Part shown: positions 16,059 through 24,899 of the stretch, one piece after another | How the letters are laid out: each line of letters begins with the position of its first letter | Numbering within the stretch: position 1 is the first letter of the stretch | From: Variovorax sp. OV329 | Lineage (GTDB): Bacteria; Pseudomonadota; Gammaproteobacteria; Burkholderiales; Burkholderiaceae_C | Direction: 5' to 3' | Length of the DNA: 64,000 nucleotides | Assembly: GCF_900114785.1 (NCBI RefSeq) | Contig: NZ_FOUG01000015.1 | Location: forward strand, 88,918-152,917 | Position numbers and translations under genes: made by a program | Notes under the pieces: model-generated | Told to the model about the DNA's origin: nothing | The model's database searches: none | The model's input: only the letters and a program-made list of their open reading frames with translations

Positions 16059-17165
16059 TCAGCTGAACAGCCGGCGCGCCAGCACGGAGCCGGCGGCGAG
16101 GTCGCGCGAATCGAGGGTGTCGTAGAGCTGCTCGAGGTCGGCGCCGATGATGTCCATGGTGTCCTCGCGAAGCAGCTGGCTGTCGCCGTCGGTCACCACG
16201 CCATCCATCTCGCGGGCCAGCGCAGTGGCAACCTCGCGCATGCGGTTGAAGGGCTGCTCGCCGCGGTCCACCTGCGGCACGTCCAGGCTCAGCACCAGCT
16301 CGCGGATTGCCGACTGCGTGGGGTCGTCCGCCAGCGCAGCCTGGGTGTCGAAGGCCAGGCCGAGGATGGGCGGCAGGCCGTTCTCGCTGGCCGGCAGCAC
16401 CATGCGGCCGGGCAGCAGGCCGGCCACGAAGCCCAGGCGCGCCGCGTTCTGCTGCACGTAGCCGGGGCTCCAGGCCGCGTGGCGGGCGCGCAGCACGAAG
16501 CTCAGCTGCGCGTCGTGCGAGCTGGCGAACTGGTCGAGCTCGCGCGCCCGGCCCACCTCGTCCAGCATCTCGGGGAATTGCGGCGTGCCGTTGACCGCAT
16601 CGGCGAAGGCCGAGGCCTTGACGGTGAATTCGGAGAACTCGATCTCGTTGAGCGCACCGGTGCGATTGGCCATCTGCACACCAGCCTGGAAGGCGCGGTA
16701 GCGTTGGCCGGGCGCCGGCTGCTCCCACTGGCCGCTCGCATGGTTCAGGCCCTCGATGGCCACCGGCTTGCTGCCCGCGCGGCGCGTGGCCGGCATGGCG
16801 GCCAGGGCCGCCTCGCCCGACACGACGCCGTCCAGAGCGATGGGCGCGATCACGTCGATGAGCGCGTCGAGGGCACCGCGGCGTTCCACCGCGCCCGCAC
16901 CCAGCGCCGTTGGTGCCGGCAGGTCCGGATCGAAAAGCGGCTCGTGCCGGTCGGCCCCCGGGTCCGTCGGCGGGTCCACATGCAGCACGGGTTCCTCGCT
17001 ATCTTCGCGCCGCAGCGGCTGGGGTGCGGACGCCGCGGCCTCTTCGGGCGAGAGCTGGGTTGGCTGGCGCGGCGTGTTGCGACGCGAGGTCCAGGCGTTG
17101 TAGCCAATGACGGCAGCAAGCACCAGGCCGCCGAGGATCGCGAGCGCGACGGTGAGGTTGCTCAT
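16059..17165 (-). CDS. zipA: Cell division protein ZipA-like (ZipA_C domain)
   Basis: This 368-aa protein has one N-terminal transmembrane helix (LTVALAILGGLVLAAVIGY), a Pro/acidic linker (about 30-100) and a C-terminal globular region that matches the ZipA FtsZ-binding domain. ZipA anchors the FtsZ ring to the inner membrane. Its place between smc and ligA supports the call. Its ATG overlaps the stop of an 18-codon ORF (ATGA), with GGAG eight bases upstream, so its translation may be coupled to the small ORFs described next. Confidence 0.85.
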   Translation of the reverse strand: MSNLTVALAILGGLVLAAVIGYNAWTSRRNTPRQPTQLSPEEAAASAPQPLRREDSEEPVLHVDPPTDPGADRHEPLFDPDLPAPTALGAGAVERRGALDALIDVIAPIALDGVVSGEAALAAMPATRRAGSKPVAIEGLNHASGQWEQPAPGQRYRAFQAGVQMANRTGALNEIEFSEFTVKASAFADAVNGTPQFPEMLDEVGRARELDQFASSHDAQLSFVLRARHAAWSPGYVQQNAARLGFVAGLLPGRMVLPASENGLPPILGLAFDTQAALADDPTQSAIRELVLSLDVPQVDRGEQPFNRMREVATALAREMDGVVTDGDSQLLREDTMDIIGADLEQLYDTLDSRDLAAGSVLARRLFS

Positions 17166-17218
17166 TCGGAAAGCTCCGTGCTGCGCACTGCGGTGCGCGC
17201 GGCCGTGTGCGGGCTCAT
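17162..17218 (-). CDS. 18-codon micro-ORF (copy 2) before zipA
   Basis: ATG 17218 is preceded by GGAGG with seven bases between, and the frame reads MSPHTAARTAVRSTELSE before a TGA that overlaps the zipA ATG (ATGA). The peptide resembles the product of the micro-ORF just upstream, because both come from a tandem DNA duplication. It could be a real small peptide, a translational relay from smc to zipA, or a by-product of a repeat that carries a ribosome binding site. The overlapping start and stop codons can be read directly in the sequence; its function is inference. Confidence 0.4.
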   Translation of the reverse strand: MSPHTAARTAVRSTELSE

Positions 17219-17250
17219 TCGAAAACCTCCGTGCTGCGCACTGCGGTGCG
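17174..17250. repeat. Tandem repeat between smc and zipA
   Basis: The 24-base core starting CTCCGTGCTGCGCACTGCGG is present without change at 17174-17197 and 17227-17250. Similar flanks (CATTCGRAAA before, GCGGCCGTG..GGGCTCAT after) extend the unit to roughly 53-65 bp. Each unit carries, on the minus strand, a Shine-Dalgarno followed by ATG. The core contains a small inverted repeat (GTGCGCAGCAC-like), so it may be a genome-wide interspersed element. Confidence 0.85.
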
Positions 17251-17283
17251 AGCCCCCTTCGGAGCGGCCGTGCGGGGGCTCAT
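17215..17283 (-). CDS. 22-codon micro-ORF (copy 1) after smc
   Basis: ATG 17283 overlaps the smc stop (ATGA), and the ORF ends in a TGA that overlaps the ATG of the second micro-ORF. It begins MSPRTAAPKGARTAVRST, the same pattern as the 18-residue copy with a four-residue insertion. The upstream ribosome binding site would lie inside the 3' end of smc. Together the two ORFs form an unbroken start-stop chain smc-ORF-ORF-zipA. Confidence 0.38.
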   Translation of the reverse strand: MSPRTAAPKGARTAVRSTEVFE

Positions 17284-20200
17284 GCCGCCTCGGCCATCGA
17301 GGCTGCGGCTTCCATGTCCACCGCGACGATGCGCGAGACGCCCTGCTCCTGCATGGTCACGCCGATCAGTTGCTCGGCCATCTCCATGGCGATCTTGTTG
17401 TGGCTGATGAAGAGGAACTGGGTCTCTTTGCTCATGGCGGTCACGAGTTTGGCATAGCGCTCGGTGTTGGCGTCGTCCAGCGGCGCGTCCACCTCGTCCA
17501 GCAGGCAGAAGGGCGCGGGGTTGAGCTGGAAGATGGCGAAGACCAGCGCGATGGCGGTCAGCGCCTTCTCGCCGCCCGAGAGCAGGTGGATGGTCTGGTT
17601 CTTCTTGCCCGGTGGCTGCGCCAACACCTGCACGCCCGAATCCAGGATCTCGTCGCCCGTCATCACCAGCTTGGCGTTGCCGCCGCCGAAGAGCTCGGGG
17701 AACATGCGGCTGAAGTGGTCGTTGACGATCTTGAAGGTACCGCCCAGCAGCTCGCGCGTCTCGCCGTCGATCTTGCGGATGGCGTCCTCCAGCGTGCCGA
17801 TGGCTTCGTTCAGGTCGGCGGACTGCGCATCCAGGAAGGTCTTGCGCTCGCTGGCCACGTTCAGCTCGTCCAGGGCAGCCAGGTTGACCGCGCCCAGTGC
17901 AGCGACTTCGCGGTGCAGGCGGTCGATCTCGGTCTGCAGGCCCGTCAGGCGCACCTTGTCGGACTCGATGGAAGCGGCCACTGCCTCCAGGTCGGCCTGC
18001 GCGTCGGTGAGCAGCTGCGAGTACTGCTCGAAGCCCAGGCGCGCCGCCTGTTCCTTGAGCTGGAACTCCGTGATGCGCTGGCGAAGCGGGTCGAGCGCGC
18101 GCTCGATCTGCAGGCGGCGCTCGTCGCTGGCGCGCAGCTTGATGGTCAGGTCGTCGTACTGGCTGCGGGTGGCGCCCAGGGCCGCCTCGCGCTCCATCTT
18201 CAGCGACAGCGCGTTCTGCAGGCCGGCCTGCGCCGCTGCGTCTGACAGCCGCTCCAGCTCGGCGCGGGCACGCCGGTCTTCGTCGGCGAGCGACACGGAC
18301 TGCTGCTCGGCCGTCTGGATGGCGCGCTGCAGCTCGGCGCGCCGCGCGTCGAGGGTGCGCTGTGCGAAGGTTGCCTCCTGCGCCTGGCGCTCCAGGCTGC
18401 GGTGCTGCTCGCGGCTGTCGGCCAGGCGGCGCTGCGCCTCGATGACCTTCTCGTCGAGCTGGGCGTGGCGCTCCTGGCTATCGGCCAGCTGCATGTCCAG
18501 TTCCTCGAAGCGGGCCTCGGCGGCGACGCGGCGCTCCTGCAGCTCTTCGAGTTGCGCGTTGACCTCGCCCAGGTCGGAATTGAGCTGCGCGCTGCGGGCG
18601 CGGGTCTGCTCGGCCAGCTGCGTCAGGCGCAGCGTCTCCACCTGCAGCTCGTGCGAGCGCGACTGGGTGTCGGCGGCTTCGCGCCGGGCGGTGACCAGGC
18701 GCGAGGCAGAGTCGGTGTAGGCGGCCTCGGCTCGCACCAGCGCGCTGCGGGCCTCTTCGCTGAGCAGGGCCTGGGCACGCAGCTGGCGCTCGAGGTTCTC
18801 CATCTCCTGCTGGCGGGCCAGCAGGCCGGCCTGCTCGGAATCCTGCGCGTAGAAGTTGACGCCGTGGGCCGACACGGCATGGCCGCTCTTCACATAGATC
18901 ACGCCGCCCGGGGGCAGCTTGTCGCGCAATGACAGCGCCTCTTCGAAACTCTGGGCGGTGAAGCTGTCATGCAGCCAGTCGGACAGCAGGGCCTGCAAGC
19001 CGGCGTCGTTCAGGCGCAGCAGGTCTGCCAGGCGCGGCAGGCTGCCGGCGGCTGCGGGCTGCGCGGCACTGGGCGGGCTGTAGAAGGCCAGCTTTGCGGG
19101 CGGCGCGTCCTTGCCCTCGGCACCGAGGAAGCCGCGCACCATGTCCAGGCGGCTGATCTCCAGCGCGCCCATGCGCTCGCGCAAGGCGGCTTCCAGTGCG
19201 TTCTCCCAGCCCTGCTCGATGTGGATCCTGGTCCACAGGCCCTGCAGGCCTTCCAGGCCGTGCCTGGCGAGCCAGGGCGCGAGCTTGCCGTCGGTCTTGA
19301 CCTTCTCCTGCAGGGCGCGCAGCGCCTCCAGGCGGGCGGACAGCTCGGCATGGCGGGCGCTCTCGGTGTTGACCTGCTGCTGCTTCTCGCGCCGCGACTC
19401 GTCCAGCAGCGGCACCGATTCCTGCAGCTCGTGCAGGCGGGCATCGGATTCGCTCGCGGCTTCCTGCGCGGCGGCCAACTGCTCCTGCATGTCGGCGAGC
19501 TTGGCCTCGTCGGGCGCGGCCAGGGCGCGCTTGTCGGTTTCGAGCCGCTCGGCGCGGACGCTGAGCTGGCGCACCTGGTCGTCGATGTTGCGCTGGTCCG
19601 CCGCCAGCACCTGGATCTGCTGCTGCACCTGCGTGACTGCCACCCGCTGCGAGTTGGCCTCGTCCTGGGCGCGCTGCTGCGCTTCTTCCAGCTCGGGCAT
19701 GCGGGCGTCGTGCTCCTCGAGCTGCGCGGCCAGGAGGATCGCTTGCTCCTCGGCGTCCACGCCCTGCCCGGCCAGCGTCTCGATCTCGGCCTGGGCTTCC
19801 TCGCGACGGGTGCCCCACTGCGCGATCTGCTCCTTGAGCTGGACCAGGCGCTGCTCGACGCGCTGGCGGCCCTCGACCACGAAGCGGATCTCGCCTTCGA
19901 GCCGGCCGACCTCGGCGCTGGCCTCGTACAGCTTGCCCTGCGACTGGTTGACCTGGTCGCCGGCCGCGTAGTGGGCCTGGCGCACGGTTTCGAGCTCAGC
20001 CTCGACATGGCGCAGCTCGGCGGTGCGGGCTTCAAGGTCGTTGATGGACTTTTCGGCGTCCATCTTGATCTTGGCCTGATCCGCCTCGCTCTCGCCGCGC
20101 TTGAGGAACCACAGCTGGTGCTGCTTGCGCGTGGCATCGCCCTGCAGCGTGTTGTAGCGCGCCGCCACCTCGGCCTGCTTCTCCAGCTTCTCGAGGTTGG

Positions 20201-20807
20201 CGTTGAGCTCGCGCAGGATGTCTTCCACGCGCGTCAGGTTCTCGCGCGTGTCCGAGAGGCGGTTCTCGGTCTCGCGGCGGCGCTCCTTGTACTTGGAGAC
20301 GCCGGCGGCCTCTTCGAGGAACAGGCGCAACTCTTCCGGCTTGGATTCGATGATCCGGCTGATCGTGCCCTGGCCGATGATGGCGTAGGCCCGCGGGCCC
20401 AGGCCGGTGCCAAGGAACACGTCCTGAACGTCGCGCCGGCGCACGGGCTGGTTGTTGATGTAGTAGCTGCTGGTGCCGTCGCGGGTGAGCACGCGCCGCA
20501 CCGCGATCTCGGTGAACTGGCTCCACTGGCCGCCGGCGCGATGGTCCGCGTTGTCGAACACCAGTTCCACGCTGGAGCGGCTGGACTGCTTGCGGCTGGT
20601 GGTGCCGTTGAAGATCACGTCCTGCATGGACTCGCCGCGCAGTTCCGAGGCGCGCGATTCGCCCAGCACCCAGCGCACCGCGTCCATGATGTTCGACTTG
20701 CCGCATCCGTTGGGGCCGACCACGCCCACCAGCTGCCCGGGCAGCATGAAGTTGGTCGGCTCAGCGAAGGATTTGAAGCCGGAAAGCTTGATCGAGTTGA
20801 GGCGCAC
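17280..20807 (-). CDS. smc: Chromosome segregation ATPase SMC
   Basis: The 1175-aa product is a full-length SMC protein: N-terminal Walker A (GPNGCGKSN, about residue 32), a first long coiled coil (about 165-500), a hinge (about 515-670, with GLEGLQGLWTRI), a second coiled coil, and the C-terminal signature LSGGEKAL with Walker B LLDEVDAPLDD. SMC forms the condensin that compacts and separates chromosomes. GTG 20807 is the likely start because homologues begin RLNSIKLSGFKSF at this point; AAGAG lies just upstream. scpA and scpB are not next to it. Confidence 0.95.
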   Translation of the reverse strand: MRLNSIKLSGFKSFAEPTNFMLPGQLVGVVGPNGCGKSNIMDAVRWVLGESRASELRGESMQDVIFNGTTSRKQSSRSSVELVFDNADHRAGGQWSQFTEIAVRRVLTRDGTSSYYINNQPVRRRDVQDVFLGTGLGPRAYAIIGQGTISRIIESKPEELRLFLEEAAGVSKYKERRRETENRLSDTRENLTRVEDILRELNANLEKLEKQAEVAARYNTLQGDATRKQHQLWFLKRGESEADQAKIKMDAEKSINDLEARTAELRHVEAELETVRQAHYAAGDQVNQSQGKLYEASAEVGRLEGEIRFVVEGRQRVEQRLVQLKEQIAQWGTRREEAQAEIETLAGQGVDAEEQAILLAAQLEEHDARMPELEEAQQRAQDEANSQRVAVTQVQQQIQVLAADQRNIDDQVRQLSVRAERLETDKRALAAPDEAKLADMQEQLAAAQEAASESDARLHELQESVPLLDESRREKQQQVNTESARHAELSARLEALRALQEKVKTDGKLAPWLARHGLEGLQGLWTRIHIEQGWENALEAALRERMGALEISRLDMVRGFLGAEGKDAPPAKLAFYSPPSAAQPAAAGSLPRLADLLRLNDAGLQALLSDWLHDSFTAQSFEEALSLRDKLPPGGVIYVKSGHAVSAHGVNFYAQDSEQAGLLARQQEMENLERQLRAQALLSEEARSALVRAEAAYTDSASRLVTARREAADTQSRSHELQVETLRLTQLAEQTRARSAQLNSDLGEVNAQLEELQERRVAAEARFEELDMQLADSQERHAQLDEKVIEAQRRLADSREQHRSLERQAQEATFAQRTLDARRAELQRAIQTAEQQSVSLADEDRRARAELERLSDAAAQAGLQNALSLKMEREAALGATRSQYDDLTIKLRASDERRLQIERALDPLRQRITEFQLKEQAARLGFEQYSQLLTDAQADLEAVAASIESDKVRLTGLQTEIDRLHREVAALGAVNLAALDELNVASERKTFLDAQSADLNEAIGTLEDAIRKIDGETRELLGGTFKIVNDHFSRMFPELFGGGNAKLVMTGDEILDSGVQVLAQPPGKKNQTIHLLSGGEKALTAIALVFAIFQLNPAPFCLLDEVDAPLDDANTERYAKLVTAMSKETQFLFISHNKIAMEMAEQLIGVTMQEQGVSRIVAVDMEAAASMAEAA

Positions 20808-21016
20808 GAGCTCTTGCCCTGCCTGGCCGGGTTCTGCCTGTATGGCAGGACTTCGATCCAAGCTGTTGATTTACAAGGAATTTGATCGCAGGGGGAACTG
20901 CGGGTCGAGGCGAGGATGATAACTTGCGGTGCCTCATCCCGACGTCCTGGGAGTCCCCAAGTGACCAATGTCAACGACGCATGCAGCGCCGCCGCGTCTG
21001 CGTGTAGATTTCCCGC

Positions 21017-21583
21017 ATGCTTCTGCCCCTGCAGGCCTACCCCGCAACTTTCGTCATCGTGAGTTCGGTCTTGCTCTACATCTCGCGCAGGTCGATCACG
21101 CGGCCGCGCTCGCACGGTTTCTACCGATTCTTCGCGGTCGAGTGCATCTTCGGCCTGATCTGGATCAACCTGCCGGTCTGGGGCGACGATCCCGCGCTGT
21201 CACCCAGCCAGTTCGCGGCGCTGCTGCTACTGGCCACGTCGGTCTGGCTGCCGCTGCATGCGGCGCGCCGCCTGAGACGGTGGGGCCAGCCGAACAGCAC
21301 CCGCCGTGACGAGGCACTGCTCGGCTTCGAGAAGACTACCCGGCTCGTGACCACGGGCGCCTTCCGATACATCCGCCACCCCATGTACACGGCGCTGATC
21401 TGCCTGGCCTGGGGCGTCTTCCTGCAGCGCTTCACCTGGCTGGGCCTGCTGCTGGTGCTGGCGGCGACCGCGCTGATGTTCATCACCGCCTGGCGCGAGG
21501 AGAAGGAGTGCCTCGCACATTTCGGCGACGCCTACCGCGACTACATGCGCCGCACGCACCGCTTCGTGCCCTACCTGGTCTAG
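21017..21583 (+). CDS. Isoprenylcysteine methyltransferase-like membrane protein
   Basis: This 188-aa protein has five or so hydrophobic helices and the C-terminal pattern of the ICMT/PEMT/NnrU-like family: GAFRYIRHPMYTALI near residue 120 and EEKECLAHFGDAYRDY near 160, which form the SAM-binding site. In bacteria these enzymes methylate unknown lipids or small molecules, so the substrate cannot be named. It is transcribed divergently from smc with about 200 bp between them. Confidence 0.78.
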   Translation: MLLPLQAYPATFVIVSSVLLYISRRSITRPRSHGFYRFFAVECIFGLIWINLPVWGDDPALSPSQFAALLLLATSVWLPLHAARRLRRWGQPNSTRRDEALLGFEKTTRLVTTGAFRYIRHPMYTALICLAWGVFLQRFTWLGLLLVLAATALMFITAWREEKECLAHFGDAYRDYMRRTHRFVPYLV

Positions 21584-21661
21584 CGGCGCAGCATGTGCGG
21601 GCGGGTGCACCCTAGAATGCCTCGCAACCCCGGCAACCAACCTCAAAGGCAAGGCAGGTTC

Positions 21662-22354
21662 ATGAGCTCCCTCAATTTCATCGGTGGCGAAAAAGGCGGC
21701 GTGGGCAAGTCGGTGACTTCGCGTCTTCTGGCGCAGTACTTCATCGACCGCAGCCGGCCTTTCGTGGGCTTCGACACGGACCGCTCGCACAGCTCCTTCA
21801 CGCGCTTCTACCAGGGCTTCGCGTCCCCGGTGGTCGTCGACAGCTTCGAAGGGCTGGACACGGTGGTCAACGGCTTCGAGAACAACCCAGAGCAGAGCGT
21901 GATCGTCGACCTGGCGGCACAGACGCTGGCGCCGCTGTCGCGGTGGATCAAGGAGTCGGACCTGTTCTCGGTCTTCGACGATCTGGGGGTGAAGGTCAAT
22001 TTCTGGCACGTGCTGGACGACGGCCGAGACTCCACCGACCTGCTGGGCACGCTGATCGACACCTTCGGTGACAAGCCCAACTACATCGTGGTGCAGAACT
22101 ACGGCCGCGGCAGCGACTTCGGGCTGCTGCTGGGCTCGCAATCGCTGGCCAAGGCGACGCGGGCGGGTGCCAAGGTCATCGCCCTGCCCCGCCTGCACGA
22201 TGCGAGCATGCGCAAGATCGATGCGCAGAACACCAGCTTCTGGAAGGCGGTGAACGACCGCGAGGGCCCCTCGGCCCTCGGCCTGCTCGAACGCCAGCGC
22301 GTGAAGAGCTGGCTGGCGACTTCCTACGCTGCCTTCGACACCTTGCCGCTGTAG
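21662..22354 (+). CDS. ParA/MinD-like P-loop ATPase
   Basis: The 230-aa product begins with the deviant Walker A motif GGEKGGVGKS, typical of ParA/MinD/CobB-type ATPases, and carries DLAAQTL as a probable switch region. It is a stand-alone gene with no parB or minE beside it. Related proteins in proteobacteria are annotated as mobilisation or partition ATPases, but no cargo can be named here. ATG 21662 is chosen because AAGGCAGG lies just upstream. Its last 31 bp overlap the end of dsbB on the other strand. Confidence 0.75.
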   Translation: MSSLNFIGGEKGGVGKSVTSRLLAQYFIDRSRPFVGFDTDRSHSSFTRFYQGFASPVVVDSFEGLDTVVNGFENNPEQSVIVDLAAQTLAPLSRWIKESDLFSVFDDLGVKVNFWHVLDDGRDSTDLLGTLIDTFGDKPNYIVVQNYGRGSDFGLLLGSQSLAKATRAGAKVIALPRLHDASMRKIDAQNTSFWKAVNDREGPSALGLLERQRVKSWLATSYAAFDTLPL

Positions 22355-22866
22355 CCCCCGCCCGTGCGGCCTCGCCCGCCGGCAATCAGAAGGCCGACGA
22401 TGAGCAGGCCGAACACGGTGAAGGCGACGAAGGACCAGTTGGCGATCGACAGGCCCAGGAAGGTCCAGTCGATCTTGGAGCAGTCGCCGCTGCCGCGGAA
22501 GATCATCGGCAGGGCGCGCTGCAGCGGGAAGGTCTCGATCATCCCGTAGATGTCGCGGCCGCAGCTGGTGAACTCAGGCGGATGCCACTGCAGCCAGCTC
22601 TGGCGCGCCGCCGTGAAGGCGCCGCCCACGCAGGCCACCAGCCCCAGCACCGCCCAGGCCACGCGGCCCCCTCGGCCGCGCACCGCCGAGGCCAGGCCGG
22701 CGAACACCGCCACCGCCACCAGCGCGTAGCGCTGCACCACGCACATCGGGCAGGGCTCGAGCCCGACCACGTGCTGCAGGTACAGGCCGAAGGCCAGCAT
22801 GGCCACGCAAGCCAGGCCGATCAGGCCGAACGCACGGCGCGGCGCGCCAAAAAACCAATGGATCAA
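22324..22866 (-). CDS. dsbB: Disulfide bond formation protein DsbB
   Basis: This 180-aa inner membrane protein has four transmembrane helices, the quinone-side pair in PCPMCVVQR (about 39-47) and the second periplasmic Cys pair (SCGRD near 101 and DCSKIDW near 128). DsbB reoxidises DsbA and passes electrons to quinone. The best start is a TTG at 22866 that overlaps the cysA stop (TTGA), so dsbB appears to be the last gene of the sulfate transport operon. No strong ribosome binding site is seen. Its tail overlaps the convergent ParA-like gene. Confidence 0.93.
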   Translation of the reverse strand: MIHWFFGAPRRAFGLIGLACVAMLAFGLYLQHVVGLEPCPMCVVQRYALVAVAVFAGLASAVRGRGGRVAWAVLGLVACVGGAFTAARQSWLQWHPPEFTSCGRDIYGMIETFPLQRALPMIFRGSGDCSKIDWTFLGLSIANWSFVAFTVFGLLIVGLLIAGGRGRTGGGYSGKVSKAA

Positions 22867-23960
22867 GGTGACACCCAGTCTTCTTCGACGAACACCCGGG
22901 CCTTGCGGGGCGTGGCAACCACTTTGGCGCCTTCCTTCAGACCCAGGTCGCGGAACTGTTGCGCAGGGATTTGCGCTTCGATGATGGTTCCGCTGCCTGG
23001 ATTATCAGGATTCGATTCGACCGGCTCGAGTTCCAGCCGCGCGATGGGTCCGACCACGATGGCGCGGCCGATGCTCGCCACGATGCCGCTGGCACCCTCG
23101 ACATAGGGGCGCACCTCCAGGTCGTGCGGGCGCACATAGGCCAGGGCCTTGGCGTCGCGCGCGCCGCCGTGCTCGGGGGCCTCGAAGCGCACGCCCTGCA
23201 CCTCGACCTCGCCCTCGTGGGCGCGGCCGTGGAACAGGTTCACGTCACCCAGGAAGCCGTAGACGAAGGGGCTGGCCGGGTGGTCCCACACCTGCTGGGG
23301 CGAGCCCACCTGCTCGATGCGGCCGCTGTTCATCAGCACCACGCGGTCGGCCACTTCGAGCGCCTCTTCCTGGTCGTGGGTGACGAAGATGGAGGTGACG
23401 TGCAGTTCGTCGTGCAGCCGGCGCAGCCAGCGGCGCAGTTCCTTGCGCACCTTGGCGTCCAGCGCGCCGAAAGGCTCGTCCAGCAGCAGCACCTTGGGCT
23501 CGACCGCCAGGGCACGCGCCAGGGCGATGCGCTGGCGCTGGCCGCCCGAGAGCTGCGAGGGATAGCGGTCGGCCAGCCAGTCGAGCTGCACCAGCTTGAG
23601 CAGGTCCGTCACCTTGGCCTTGATCTGGGCTTCGCTGGGCCGCGTGGCGCGGGGCTTCACCCGCAGGCCGAAGGCCACGTTCTCGAACACCGACATGTGG
23701 CGGAACAGCGCGTAGTGCTGGAACACGAAGCCCACCTGGCGCTCGCGCACGTGCACCGCGGTGGTGTCCTCGCCGGCGAACAGGATGCTCCCGGCGTCGG
23801 CCGTCTCCAGGCCGGCAATGATGCGCAGCAGCGTGGTCTTGCCGCAGCCCGAGGGGCCCAGCAGGGCCACCAGCTCGCCGGACTCGACGTCCAGGTTGAC
23901 GTTGCGCAGCGCGTGGAAGTCGCCGAACTGCTTGCTGACGTTGCGGATCTCGATGCTCAT
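22863..23960 (-). CDS. cysA: Sulfate/thiosulfate ABC transporter ATPase CysA
   Basis: This 365-aa ABC ATPase has Walker A GPSGCGKTT (about 36-44), the signature LSGGQRQR (about 137), Walker B VLLLDEPFGALD and H-loop VTHDQ. A C-terminal regulatory domain ends at the overlap with dsbB. It powers sulfate import by the CysT-CysW membrane pair. The permease genes lie directly upstream in the order sbp-cysT-cysW-cysA. Confidence 0.95.
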   Translation of the reverse strand: MSIEIRNVSKQFGDFHALRNVNLDVESGELVALLGPSGCGKTTLLRIIAGLETADAGSILFAGEDTTAVHVRERQVGFVFQHYALFRHMSVFENVAFGLRVKPRATRPSEAQIKAKVTDLLKLVQLDWLADRYPSQLSGGQRQRIALARALAVEPKVLLLDEPFGALDAKVRKELRRWLRRLHDELHVTSIFVTHDQEEALEVADRVVLMNSGRIEQVGSPQQVWDHPASPFVYGFLGDVNLFHGRAHEGEVEVQGVRFEAPEHGGARDAKALAYVRPHDLEVRPYVEGASGIVASIGRAIVVGPIARLELEPVESNPDNPGSGTIIEAQIPAQQFRDLGLKEGAKVVATPRKARVFVEEDWVSP

Positions 23961-23984
23961 TTCTTGTTCCTCTCGCTCACTCTG

Positions 23985-24899
23985 TCATGCCGCGGCCGCG
24001 TCCTGCGGCGGGCGCTCCGGCGGCAGGTCGGCCAGGGCCTTCATCTCACGCTCGTGCCGCCATTCGATGAAGGACTTGATCACCAGCGTGACCAGGGCCA
24101 GGATGGCCAGCAGCGAGGCCACGGCGAAGGCCGCGACGGACTGGTACTCGTTGTAGAGCACCTCCACGTGCAGCGGCATGGTGTTGGTCTGGCCGCGGAT
24201 GTGGCCCGAGACGACCGACACCGCGCCGAACTCGCCCATGGCCCGCGCATTGCACAGGATCACGCCATACAGCAGGCCCCACTTGATGTTGGGCAGCGTC
24301 ACGCGCCAGAAGGTCTGCCAGCCGGTGGCGCCCAGCACGATGGCCGCCTGCTCCTCGTCCGTGCCCTGCGCCTGCATCAGCGGAATGAGTTCGCGCGCAA
24401 TGAAGGGGAAGGTCACGAAGATCGTCGCCAGCACGATCCCGGGCACGGCGAAGATGATCTTGATGTCGTGCGCGGCCAGCCAGGGGCCGAACCAGCCCTG
24501 GGCACCGAACACGAGCACGTAGATCAGGCCCGCCACCACGGGCGACACCGCGAACGGCAGGTCCACCAGCGTGGTCAGGATCGCCTTGCCACGGAACTCG
24601 AACTTCGCGATGGCCCAGGCCGCCGCAACGCCAAACACCAGGTTCAACGGCACCGTGATGGCAGCGACGATCAGCGTCAGGCGGATGGCCGCCCACGCAT
24701 CGGGCTCGCGCAGCGCTTCGAGGTAGGCGTCCAGGCCCTTGCGCAGCGCCTCGGTTGCCACCGCCGCCAGCGGCAGTACCAGGAACAGGCCCATGAAGGC
24801 CAGCGCAAGGCCGATGAGCAGCACGCGCACCAGCGGCGACTCCGTGGTGCCCGCCTGCGCGCGGCGCACGCTGCCGCGCAATGCCGGTCCTCCGCTCAT
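23985..24899 (-). CDS. cysW: Sulfate ABC transporter permease CysW
   Basis: The 304-aa inner-membrane permease has six hydrophobic helices and the EAA loop that docks on the ATPase (about 195-225, with VLGATGWQTFWRVTLPNIKW). Similarity to its neighbour and its position after cysT mark it as CysW. The start ATG 24899 overlaps the cysT stop (ATGA). Confidence 0.94.
   Translation of the reverse strand: MSGGPALRGSVRRAQAGTTESPLVRVLLIGLALAFMGLFLVLPLAAVATEALRKGLDAYLEALREPDAWAAIRLTLIVAAITVPLNLVFGVAAAWAIAKFEFRGKAILTTLVDLPFAVSPVVAGLIYVLVFGAQGWFGPWLAAHDIKIIFAVPGIVLATIFVTFPFIARELIPLMQAQGTDEEQAAIVLGATGWQTFWRVTLPNIKWGLLYGVILCNARAMGEFGAVSVVSGHIRGQTNTMPLHVEVLYNEYQSVAAFAVASLLAILALVTLVIKSFIEWRHEREMKALADLPPERPPQDAAAA

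Noticed and set aside
15720..18245. Long plus-strand open frame opposite ligA, zipA and smc
   Set aside because: It is antisense to three well-identified genes and has low-complexity translation, as expected from GC-rich third positions.
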